Assembly (NCBI GenBank): GCA_900542255.1
Contig: UQMR01000027.1
Location: 1-26,460 of the forward strand
DNA: 26,460 nucleotides
Direction: 5' to 3'
DNA from: an uncultured Porphyromonadaceae bacterium
Lineage (GTDB): Bacteria; Bacteroidota; Bacteroidia; Bacteroidales; Barnesiellaceae_A
Shown: positions 1 to 7,154 of the stretch, piece after piece
Layout: the number at the start of each line of letters is the position of its first letter
Numbering within the stretch: position 1 is the first letter of the stretch
Notes under the pieces: generated by a model
Told to the model about the DNA's origin: nothing
What the model saw: only the letters and a program-made list of their open reading frames with translations
Databases searched by the model: none
Position numbers and translations under genes: made by a program

Positions 1-216
1 ACAAATCTACTCTTTTTATGCGTAACTGTCAGATTAAGTCTTGACTAATTCAATTTTTGATGCCAGATTCAGAACCTGTGCCAACGCTGGCGGTGTTGTG
101 CAATGGATTTCGGTCTCAAAAACGTACCGCCCCGGCGCCAAGGGGCAGGACTACCCCTCTTGCCCTGCGTAGCATGACGATGATATACCTACACTCGCTT
201 CGTCGCTGCGTGCCCT

Positions 217-1953
217 CTACAATGTTTGCAGATAGTCGTTGAGAGATACATCTTTTGAGAGCCCCATCTTTTTGTGCATCCGATACCGGGATATAATGAC
301 CGATTTGGGTTGTACCGACATCATGAGTGCAACCTGTTTGTTGCTGATGCCCATTTTGTAGTAGGCACACAGTTTGCGTTCGTTCTCGGTGAGCGAGGGG
401 TGCAGGTCTTTGAGTTTTTTGAAAAATGAGGGATGTACTTCGTCGAAGTGCCTTTTGAAGTTTTCCCACTCGTCTTCCTTTTTGAAAGATTCTTGTATTT
501 TCCCCAGTATGACATTGGCCACTTGGCGGTCTATCTGTTTTTCGTTCTGCATTTGCCGGATGTAATCCGAGAGAGCTTCGAGCGTTTTTATCTGGCTTAC
601 GGAGAGTAGCTTGTCGGAAGACAGCTCGCGGCTTTTGGCCTCTACCTGTCCGGTTAGCTCCTTCTCTTTCGATTCATAGAGCAGTTTGCGTTCCTGAGCC
701 CTTTTGCGCAATAAATAGATGATGATGCCCGAGAGAATGAGCAACAGCAGCAGGGCGATTGCAACGATGGTGCCGATGATGACCGACTGGCGTTTTTCTA
801 TTTCGAGCTCATGCAGCCGCATGTCATTCTGGGCTATCTCTTGTCGTATTTTCTCTTTCTGGATATCGGTGCGCATATCGAGGACGCGGATAGAGTCTTG
901 GTACTCTTCGGCCATGACGCGGAATCGGTAAGCGTCTCTCCATTCGCTCCGGCTGCCGTGAATCTGTGACAAGAGCTTGTAGATGTCGCCTTCCTGTCCG
1001 AATGTGAGCAGATTGGTTTGAGCATAGTGATATGCGCTATCGGCATATAAAAGTGCGCTGTCGAGTTGATTCTGGGCAAAAAACCAGGCGGCCTTGTTTT
1101 TTACAGCATTGACGCGGCACTGCCAATTGCCGGTTTTCAGAGCGGTGTCGTACAGCTCGTCGAGCCATATCTCCTGCCTGCTGCTATTGTCTAAGAGTTT
1201 GAAATATGAGGCGATGCAGTAATAGCGTATCACTTGTACATCGGCAGGAGCATCCCGATATTTGTCGATGATAGAACGGAGCTCTTCTTTGGCATTCTTC
1301 TCTCGCCCTGTTTTTTCGTAAATATATGCGATTTGCTGGCACGAGAGTAGGTAAGAGTGGAGATTTCCGTTTTGTCTGAAAAGCTGTTGCGCCCGTTGCA
1401 GGTAACGGAAGGCCTCGTCGTACTCTTCGATGAGGAGATATATGAGTCCGATGTTGCCATTGGCTACGGCGGTTTGTGCCGAATCTTCTACGGCGGTGAA
1501 ATAAGGAGCCGTGAGCGACAGCAATTTGAAAGCCTCTATGTAGTTGCCCATGTTGAGGAGTATATTGCTTTTGAGGGCAAGCAGCCGGTGGTAGTCGTAG
1601 GAATAATCGGCCGAGTCGGCCATGGCGATAGCTTGGTTGGTCTTGGAGAGCATCTCGGTGAAGTCCGATGGGCCGTTGATATATACATCTAAGAAAATGG
1701 TCCTTGCCCGGAGGTTGTCGTTGTCGAGACTGTCGGCCATTGTATAGAGGCGCGAAACAATGCTGTCGGAACGTTCGTTTTTTTCGTCTCCGATAAGTTC
1801 TACGAGAGCGTCGGCTTGCGGATAGATAGGTTTCCAGAAGGAGGAGGCCCTGCCGTGGCCCGTAGAAAAGCATAAAACAAGGGCAATAATAAAAGTGCCG
1901 ATATGAATGCTTGTAGACGTTTTTTTACCTGTTGTATATCGTTTGTATATCAT
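217..1953 (-). CDS. Membrane TPR protein with C-terminal LuxR-like HTH (regulator)
   Basis: The 578-residue product has an N-terminal hydrophobic segment (about residues 16-32), then a long helical region with TPR-like repeats. A strong membrane helix follows at about 390-415, then a charged coiled-coil stretch. A C-terminal helix-turn-helix of the GerE/LuxR kind lies at about 520-565 (motifs LTENERKLCAYY, GISNKQVA, SRYRMHKKMGL). This layout matches the Bacteroidetes family of inner-membrane TPR regulators, with periplasmic repeats outside and a DNA-binding domain inside; the ligand is unknown. The frame extends 7 codons upstream to a TTG, but I chose the ATG at 1953 because ATG is far commoner and the signal segment follows it directly. 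The gene diverges from the three-gene surface operon at 2024 with only about 70 bp between them, so it is a natural candidate regulator of that operon. That link is inference. Confidence 0.85.
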   Translation of the reverse strand: MIYKRYTTGKKTSTSIHIGTFIIALVLCFSTGHGRASSFWKPIYPQADALVELIGDEKNERSDSIVSRLYTMADSLDNDNLRARTIFLDVYINGPSDFTEMLSKTNQAIAMADSADYSYDYHRLLALKSNILLNMGNYIEAFKLLSLTAPYFTAVEDSAQTAVANGNIGLIYLLIEEYDEAFRYLQRAQQLFRQNGNLHSYLLSCQQIAYIYEKTGREKNAKEELRSIIDKYRDAPADVQVIRYYCIASYFKLLDNSSRQEIWLDELYDTALKTGNWQCRVNAVKNKAAWFFAQNQLDSALLYADSAYHYAQTNLLTFGQEGDIYKLLSQIHGSRSEWRDAYRFRVMAEEYQDSIRVLDMRTDIQKEKIRQEIAQNDMRLHELEIEKRQSVIIGTIVAIALLLLLILSGIIIYLLRKRAQERKLLYESKEKELTGQVEAKSRELSSDKLLSVSQIKTLEALSDYIRQMQNEKQIDRQVANVILGKIQESFKKEDEWENFKRHFDEVHPSFFKKLKDLHPSLTENERKLCAYYKMGISNKQVALMMSVQPKSVIISRYRMHKKMGLSKDVSLNDYLQTL

Positions 1954-1958
1954 CTTTT

Positions 1959-1990
1959 TTTGTTTATGGGACAAGGCTTATGTATAATTG
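1959..1990 (+). promoter_or_regulatory. Probable promoter of the three-gene surface operon
   Basis: TTTG at 1959-1962 (-33 element) is followed after 20 nt by TATAATTG at 1983-1990, one mismatch from TAnnTTTG. The first ATG is at 2024. The two divergent -7 boxes are contiguous (1983-1998), so polymerases bound for opposite directions would compete for the site. Confidence 0.45.
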
Positions 1991-1998
1991 CAAAAATA
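1991..1998 (-). promoter_or_regulatory. -7 box of the TPR/HTH regulator gene
   Basis: The minus strand reads TATTTTTG, a full match to the Bacteroidetes TAnnTTTG box, 38 nt upstream of the ATG at 1953. A clear -33 TTTG was not found at the expected spacing. The box directly abuts the plus-strand box at 1983-1990. Confidence 0.55.
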
Positions 1999-2023
1999 AT
2001 AAATTCGTACATATGAAAAAATA

Positions 2024-3391
2024 ATGCTTATGAGAAACATTTACCTATTATTAGCAGCACTGTCGGGGACGATGGTTTGCACAGGGCAAGAGTTGCCGCA
2101 AGTAGATTCGCCGGTTTTGTCGGAAATCTCAGGGATGGAAAAGAGTGCGGCAAAGGTTTCTGCCGTTGCTTCGTATGAGTTGCCAGCCGGTCTTCGCTGC
2201 TTAGGGACAATCAATGCCGAGACGGGAGCTGTGTGCAATTTTTTGTCGTTTAATCGTACGATGAACGGACAGCATTTTTTGTGGGCTCCTCGCCAAATGG
2301 ACGTTACATATGTAAATAATACAGAAGGCGCTACAAGTTATCTGTGGAGTGTGCCCGGTGGTAATGCTACGGGACAAACGACAGAGAATTGTACGGTACA
2401 ATATTATGAGTCGGGCTCGTATGCTTTCCCGACACTCACGGTTACCGATGATGCCGGCAGCAGTGACTATACAGCCGAAGGCGCCATGAAAGTAGGCGGT
2501 AAGGCCGAAATATGTAGTGCCGATACGCGTGTGTGGGGAGAAACGTATCAAACCGGTTATTATCCGTTGAATTCAAGCGGCGGCCAAACCGCCGGATGGC
2601 TGGGTGGTACGAACAGTGCGGGACTGACGGGTTATGGCAACCTCTTTATGACCTCGCAAAAGAATGCCCACATGACGGGTGTGAACGTATATTTGCCGTT
2701 TAAGCCTACCAAATGGGCTGCCGACAGCCGCCTGTTGTTGCAAGTGTGGTATCCGGTGGCCGATGAGGAAAACGGAACGCTTGACCTTACGGGACTGCCT
2801 CTTGAAGTCGTTTATTTGGATATGAGCGAGATACGCGAAGCCGGGGAGGACGAGCTTGCCATCCGCAATGCCGCAGTTGCCGAGTTCCGTTTTGAAACTC
2901 CGTTGCAGATATGGGATAAGCCGTTGTTCTTTGTTACGATAGAGGGCTTTGGTACCGACCCCGAGGCCGAAGATTTCTGTATGCTTACCGAGATTATAGG
3001 CAAAGAGATGACAGAAGTTGAGCTGGTGAACCTGATGGCCCATAACTCCTTTGTGAAATATGGCGATTTAGACTACCAGATGCCTATCAACTATTTTGGA
3101 ACAATGCCCGGCGCATCGTTTATGATATGTCCTATTATAGACAATCTTGAAGATAGCGGCGTAGAGAGTGTGACGATGTCGCCCACCGTATTGCGTACAA
3201 CGGGCAAGAATCTGACGGTATGCAATGCCCAAGCCACCGATGTACGTGTAATAGATTTGTGCGGCATGACGGTTGCACAGAGAGCCATGGATGGAGAAGT
3301 GACGGTAGAAGTAGGCCGTGCAGGTGTCTATATCGTGCAACTGTTGCGTGATGGAGTGCAAGTAGATGTGAAGAAAGTAATGATGCGATAA
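2024..3391 (+). CDS. Secreted PKD-like surface protein with T9SS type A-like C-terminal domain
   Basis: The 455-residue protein has a signal peptide (MRNIYLLLAALSG, up to about residue 22). A PKD-like beta-sandwich lies at roughly residues 85-155 (ATSYLWSVPGG, then TLTVTDDAG), followed by a large unassigned beta-rich domain. The last 75 residues carry the sorting-domain pattern: VRVIDLCGM, then GVYIVQLL, then a basic tail ending KKVMMR. Such C-terminal domains direct export through the type IX system and surface attachment. ATG at 2030 is an equally good start, removing two residues. This is the first gene of an operon with the genes at 3425 and 4898. The middle domain is not recognised and no enzymatic motif was seen. 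A structural or adhesive role is inferred only from the domains and neighbours. Confidence 0.8.
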   Translation: MLMRNIYLLLAALSGTMVCTGQELPQVDSPVLSEISGMEKSAAKVSAVASYELPAGLRCLGTINAETGAVCNFLSFNRTMNGQHFLWAPRQMDVTYVNNTEGATSYLWSVPGGNATGQTTENCTVQYYESGSYAFPTLTVTDDAGSSDYTAEGAMKVGGKAEICSADTRVWGETYQTGYYPLNSSGGQTAGWLGGTNSAGLTGYGNLFMTSQKNAHMTGVNVYLPFKPTKWAADSRLLLQVWYPVADEENGTLDLTGLPLEVVYLDMSEIREAGEDELAIRNAAVAEFRFETPLQIWDKPLFFVTIEGFGTDPEAEDFCMLTEIIGKEMTEVELVNLMAHNSFVKYGDLDYQMPINYFGTMPGASFMICPIIDNLEDSGVESVTMSPTVLRTTGKNLTVCNAQATDVRVIDLCGMTVAQRAMDGEVTVEVGRAGVYIVQLLRDGVQVDVKKVMMR

Positions 3392-3424
3392 TATAATAAT
3401 AACCCCTTTTAATAAATGCATAGT

Positions 3425-4885
3425 ATGAAGAAAATTACATTTTTAGCCGCAGCGACAGCCATGATGCTGTGCGGCGGCGCACAAGCACAGCATGTGTGGA
3501 AATATGTAGCTACGGGTGATGCCACATCATATGCAGTTCGCGATGATGGTTCGTTGTGGACTTGTGGTTGGAACGAACAAGGGCAGATGGGTGTTCCCTC
3601 TGTATCGGAGCGTACGGCTGAATGGAGTCTTGTGGGAAGCGATAAAGATTGGAAACTTGCCGTGGGTGGTAAGGCTTATGCATTCTTGATGAAAGAAGAC
3701 GGCACTCTGTGGGCTGTGGGTACGGCCGAATCAGGAGTACAAGGTACAAATACGAGCATGTCGAACCGTACACCCGCGCAGATAGGAACAGACAGTGACT
3801 GGGCATACGTAGCTGCTGTACGTTTCTGGGGTTATACAGGTTTTGCCATTAAGACCGATGGTACTTTGTGGGGTTGGGGTTCTAATAACAGCTACCAATT
3901 GTGCAATGGTACAACGACAGGTTCTACCGTACCGGTACAAATAGGAACCGATAACGATTGGAAGATGATAACCTCGGGCGACTCCCATGTACTTGCCATT
4001 AAGACCGACGGCACTTTGTGGGGCTGGGGTAACAATGTAAATGGCGGTTTGGGTATTGCCAATACCAATGGTGTCAATTATGACACTCCTGTACAAATCG
4101 GTACTGATAATGACTGGGCTTTTGTACAAGCTATATCTAACCGTACGTATGCTGTGAAGACCGACGGTACTTTGTGGGCTACGGGCAGCAATTCAAACAA
4201 CATCTTGGGCTTCAACCAACCGGAGGAAGAGCTGGAAAGCAATGTCTATGAGTTCCGACAAGTGACTGCCGTTACAGAGCCCGTAATATCTGTATCGGGT
4301 TGCGAAGAGACCGTATCGGTAGCTACCGGTACCAATGGCGTCATAGAGCATGTATATATGTGGGGTTGGAACTCTGATGGCGCTCTGGGCGACAACAACG
4401 GCCGCTTGTGGCAAGGCAGCTCTGCCAATATACCTTTGGAGACGACTCCCGTATCGCCGTTATTGCCCGAAGGGGTTACATTCTCGGTAGTATCGTCGGG
4501 ACAATCCTATTCACTCGCTTTGGCATCTGACGGTACATTGTATGGCTGGGGACGTAACAAAGGCGGACAACTGGGAGATGGTACAGAATACGATGTGCTT
4601 CAACTCAGCTATTACAAGAAACCTTTCGAGATAGAGTGCCCGCAAAATGAAGTAGGTGCCGTGACCGGCGTACGCAATGACGGTATGGTGAAGTTTGACG
4701 GTACATACATAATGGCACAAGAGCCTATATCGAATGTGTATGTGTATGGTATAAACGGTCAGACAGTCATGCAACGTGATGTAGTAGAGGGTACTTATGG
4801 GCTGGATAACCTTGCCAAGGGAGTATATCTGCTGCAATACGAGAACAACGGTGAGCGTTTTGTACAAAAGATTGTAAGACGTTAA
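3425..4885 (+). CDS. Secreted RCC1-repeat beta-propeller protein with sorting domain
   Basis: The product has a typical signal peptide (MKKITFLAAATAMMLCGGAQAQ). It then shows seven RCC1-type repeats with the core DGTLWGWG followed by N and a GxLG-like end: DGSLWTCGWN, DGTLWAVG, DGTLWGWGSN, DGTLWGWGNN, DGTLWATGSN, VYMWGWN and DGTLYGWGRN. Seven repeats are what one closed seven-bladed propeller needs. The C-terminal 70 residues are a T9SS type A-like domain (VYVYGINGQTV, KGVYLLQYE, basic end QKIVRR). An in-frame ATG at 3416 would add three residues; I prefer 3425 because the signal peptide begins there. The gene follows its upstream neighbour by about 33 nt and the LRR gene begins 12 nt after it, so all three are probably co-transcribed. 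RCC1-like propellers bind proteins; the partner here is unknown. Confidence 0.85.
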   Translation: MKKITFLAAATAMMLCGGAQAQHVWKYVATGDATSYAVRDDGSLWTCGWNEQGQMGVPSVSERTAEWSLVGSDKDWKLAVGGKAYAFLMKEDGTLWAVGTAESGVQGTNTSMSNRTPAQIGTDSDWAYVAAVRFWGYTGFAIKTDGTLWGWGSNNSYQLCNGTTTGSTVPVQIGTDNDWKMITSGDSHVLAIKTDGTLWGWGNNVNGGLGIANTNGVNYDTPVQIGTDNDWAFVQAISNRTYAVKTDGTLWATGSNSNNILGFNQPEEELESNVYEFRQVTAVTEPVISVSGCEETVSVATGTNGVIEHVYMWGWNSDGALGDNNGRLWQGSSANIPLETTPVSPLLPEGVTFSVVSSGQSYSLALASDGTLYGWGRNKGGQLGDGTEYDVLQLSYYKKPFEIECPQNEVGAVTGVRNDGMVKFDGTYIMAQEPISNVYVYGINGQTVMQRDVVEGTYGLDNLAKGVYLLQYENNGERFVQKIVRR

Positions 4886-4897
4886 AACAATACAACA

Positions 4898-6652
4898 ATG
4901 AAAGTATATCAATATATAGCAGCCGTGTCGGTGGCTTTGTCGCTGGCAAGCATGCTTCCTGCGCAGGCTGTTACGGTCGATGCGTCGGACATACCGACAA
5001 ACTTGCGCGATGCCGATAAGCTGCAACTTACCGGAACATGGAACACGCTGGCCTTTACCGACCTTGCCGTGGCGATAGGTACCACCGGCTTTATGGCAAG
5101 CAACACTACGCTGGTGAGCGTCGACATGAGCGAGGCCCAAATCGAGGCGACGACCGACCTTTACGTGAACGGCGGATTGTCGAGCAACGGTGTGTTTGTC
5201 AACTGCAAGGCACTGGAAACGGTGATTATGCCCGAGGCCAGTCAGGCAGCCAACTTCGGCAATCTGCGCCAGGCATTCATGAATTGCAGCGCATTGACAA
5301 CGATAGATTTGAGCCATTGCAGCGGCCTTACCAGTCTGAACAGTGCATTTGAGAATTGCGGGAGTCTGACCGAGATAGACCTGAGCGAATCGACACAACT
5401 CACCGGTTCGAGCGCGATGGCCGGTACATTCAGGTCGTGTGTGGCACTTACGAAAGTGACCCTTCCCTCGACAATAACGTTTGCATCCCGCACATTTGGC
5501 GATTGTACGGCACTGACGGCCATAGACTGGACGAGCTATGCAGGTAGCGAAGCTCCTATCTTCTACTCCGATATGTTCGACGGCATATCGGACCTGAAAG
5601 CCATTACGCTGACCGTAACCGAAGAGGTAGTCTCTCTCTTTGAGAACGATGCCAATTGGAGCCGCTTGACGATAGAAGCCGAGGCCGGCGAAACACCGAT
5701 AGAAGGAACCGTGGTGGATGCATCGGACATACCGACAAACTTGCGCGATGCCGATAAGCTCTATCTTACCGGAACATGGAACACGCTGGCCTTTACCGAC
5801 CTTGCCGTGGCCATAGGTACCACCGGCTTTATGGCAAGCAATACTACGCTGGTGAGCGTCGACATGAGCGAGGCCCAAATCGAGGCGGGAACCGACCTTT
5901 ACGTGAACGGCGGATTGTCGAGCAACGGTGTGTTTGTCAACTGCAAGGCACTGGAAACGGTGATTATGCCCGAGGCCAGTCAGGCAGCCAACTTCGGCAA
6001 TCTGCGCCAGGCATTCATGAATTGCAGCGCATTGACAACGATAGATTTGAGCCATTGCAGCGGCCTTACCAGTCTGAACAGTGCATTTGAGAATTGCGGG
6101 AGTCTGACCGAGATAGACCTGAGCGAATCGACACAACTCACCGGTTCGAGCGCGATGGCCGGTACATTCAGGTCGTGTGTGGCACTTACGAAAGTGACCC
6201 TTCCCTCGACAATAACGTTTGCATCCCGCACATTTGGCGATTGTACGGCACTGACGGCCATAGACTGGACGAGCTATGCAGGTAGCGAAGCTCCTATCTT
6301 CTACTCCGATATGTTCGACGGCATATCGGACCTGAAAGCCATTACGCTGACCGTAGCCGACGAGGTAGCTCACCTCTTTGAGAACGATGCCAATTGGAGC
6401 CGCCTGACGATACATACATATTCAGGCGTCGATAAGATTCAGAACGATGCCGTTGTGACATTCGCAGGTGACATACTGCGTACGCAGCGTGTCGTGACGG
6501 ATGCTAATATCTATTCTCTGAACGGCGCTCTTGTGATGTCGCAAGGCGTGGTGAATGGTGAGTGGAGTGTGGCTTCGTTGCCTCGCGGTGTGTATGTATT
6601 GAGTTATATGCAAGACGGTCATCGTCGTTCCTTGAAGTTCGTGAAACGATAA
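4898..6652 (+). CDS. BspA-like leucine-rich repeat surface protein with internal duplication
   Basis: The 584-residue product has a signal peptide (MKVYQYIAAVSVALSLASMLPAQA). Two copies of a roughly 232-residue LRR module follow, at about residues 27-258 and 273-505. The modules contain repeated units such as NCSALTTIDLSHCSGLTSL and NCGSLTEIDLSESTQL, the irregular LRR style of BspA/LRR_5 proteins, which bind host proteins or other bacteria. The C-terminal 75 residues are a T9SS type A-like domain (ANIYSLNGALV, RGVYVLSYM, end LKFVKR). This is the last gene of the surface operon and is followed by a strong terminator at 6685. The unusual point is that the two modules are almost identical in DNA as well as protein. 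Adhesion is the likely role by family, not shown here. Confidence 0.85.
   Translation: MKVYQYIAAVSVALSLASMLPAQAVTVDASDIPTNLRDADKLQLTGTWNTLAFTDLAVAIGTTGFMASNTTLVSVDMSEAQIEATTDLYVNGGLSSNGVFVNCKALETVIMPEASQAANFGNLRQAFMNCSALTTIDLSHCSGLTSLNSAFENCGSLTEIDLSESTQLTGSSAMAGTFRSCVALTKVTLPSTITFASRTFGDCTALTAIDWTSYAGSEAPIFYSDMFDGISDLKAITLTVTEEVVSLFENDANWSRLTIEAEAGETPIEGTVVDASDIPTNLRDADKLYLTGTWNTLAFTDLAVAIGTTGFMASNTTLVSVDMSEAQIEAGTDLYVNGGLSSNGVFVNCKALETVIMPEASQAANFGNLRQAFMNCSALTTIDLSHCSGLTSLNSAFENCGSLTEIDLSESTQLTGSSAMAGTFRSCVALTKVTLPSTITFASRTFGDCTALTAIDWTSYAGSEAPIFYSDMFDGISDLKAITLTVADEVAHLFENDANWSRLTIHTYSGVDKIQNDAVVTFAGDILRTQRVVTDANIYSLNGALVMSQGVVNGEWSVASLPRGVYVLSYMQDGHRRSLKFVKR
4977..5673 (+). repeat. LRR module, copy 1 of in-frame tandem duplication
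   Basis: The copy is repeated with an offset of exactly 738 bp (246 codons). Inside it, 5153-5617 appears identical base for base to 5891-6355. The few differences cluster at the two ends of the module. Confidence 0.9.
5715..6411 (+). repeat. LRR module, copy 2 of in-frame tandem duplication
   Basis: This is the second copy, separated from the first by a linker of about 41 bp rich in Glu, Gly and Thr codons. Roughly 18 substitutions were counted by eye against copy 1, all in the first ~190 and last ~60 bases. Confidence 0.9.
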
Positions 6653-6684
6653 GCAACACAGACAAAGACGGATAGTTAGTATGG

Positions 6685-6711
6685 GCCCCGCAGGAGATTC
6701 TCCTGCGGGGC
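6685..6711 (+). terminator. Intrinsic terminator of the surface operon
   Basis: A perfect 12-bp GC-rich stem (6685-6696 with 6700-6711, loop ATT) is followed by TTTTGTGTTT, 33 nt after the stop codon of the LRR gene. Confidence 0.9.
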
Positions 6712-7062
6712 TTTTGTGTTTCGATGTATGCGCAGGCACGTATAGCGGTTGATGCGTGTGCATAAACCGTTGAGGGTCGGTTCTTCCGATAGGAGTGGGA
6801 CTTTGTGCGGTTACTGTCGTGGGGTTTTGTGGCAGATATAAGGATAAGATATGGCAACCGATGCGGCGGTTAGAGGTAACGAAACAGGCCTGCGGCAGCC
6901 GTAGCAGGTGTGTAAGCGATTGTAGAGTGGCATGGAACGTAGAGGGGAATAGCAAGCGTGATAGCTCTTTTTGTTTTTGAAATATGGATATCCTTTCCTA
7001 TGCCTCGGTATCGTTGAGTAGTATGGCAGCCAATGGTAGGTAAGTGATATGGGTATTGACAA
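6712..7062. other. Intergenic stretch, nothing recognised
   Basis: About 350 bases lie between the terminator at 6685-6711 and the hairpin at 7063. It separates convergent transcription units. Short open frames here have no start context, homology or codon signal that I can support, and no repeat or RNA fold stood out. Confidence 0.5.
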
Positions 7063-7098
7063 ATCGTCCCTGCCGCAATCATCTGCGGCAGGGACGAT
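7063..7098 (-). terminator. Probable terminator of the dxr-dpp3 operon
   Basis: A perfect 15-bp stem (7063-7077 with 7084-7098, loop of 6) lies 57 nt beyond the stop codon of the peptidase gene. On the minus strand it is followed by TTTGTCAAT, a weak U-tract. Confidence 0.7.
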
Positions 7099-7154
7099 GG
7101 TTTAGGGGATAAATCTATGTAAGACCATCCCGTTTATGGGACGGTTGCACGAGG

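Noticed and set aside
1..216. Short open frames and GC-rich inverted bits at the left edge
   Set aside because: They show no coding signal, family motif or clear terminator; the 216 bases are left as unassigned downstream sequence of the regulator gene.
4511..6415. A 634-codon open frame on the minus strand opposite the RCC1 and LRR genes
   Set aside because: It is antisense to two well-supported genes with signal peptides and known repeats, and its own repeats merely mirror the LRR duplication. Low stop frequency here reflects the codon use of the sense strand.
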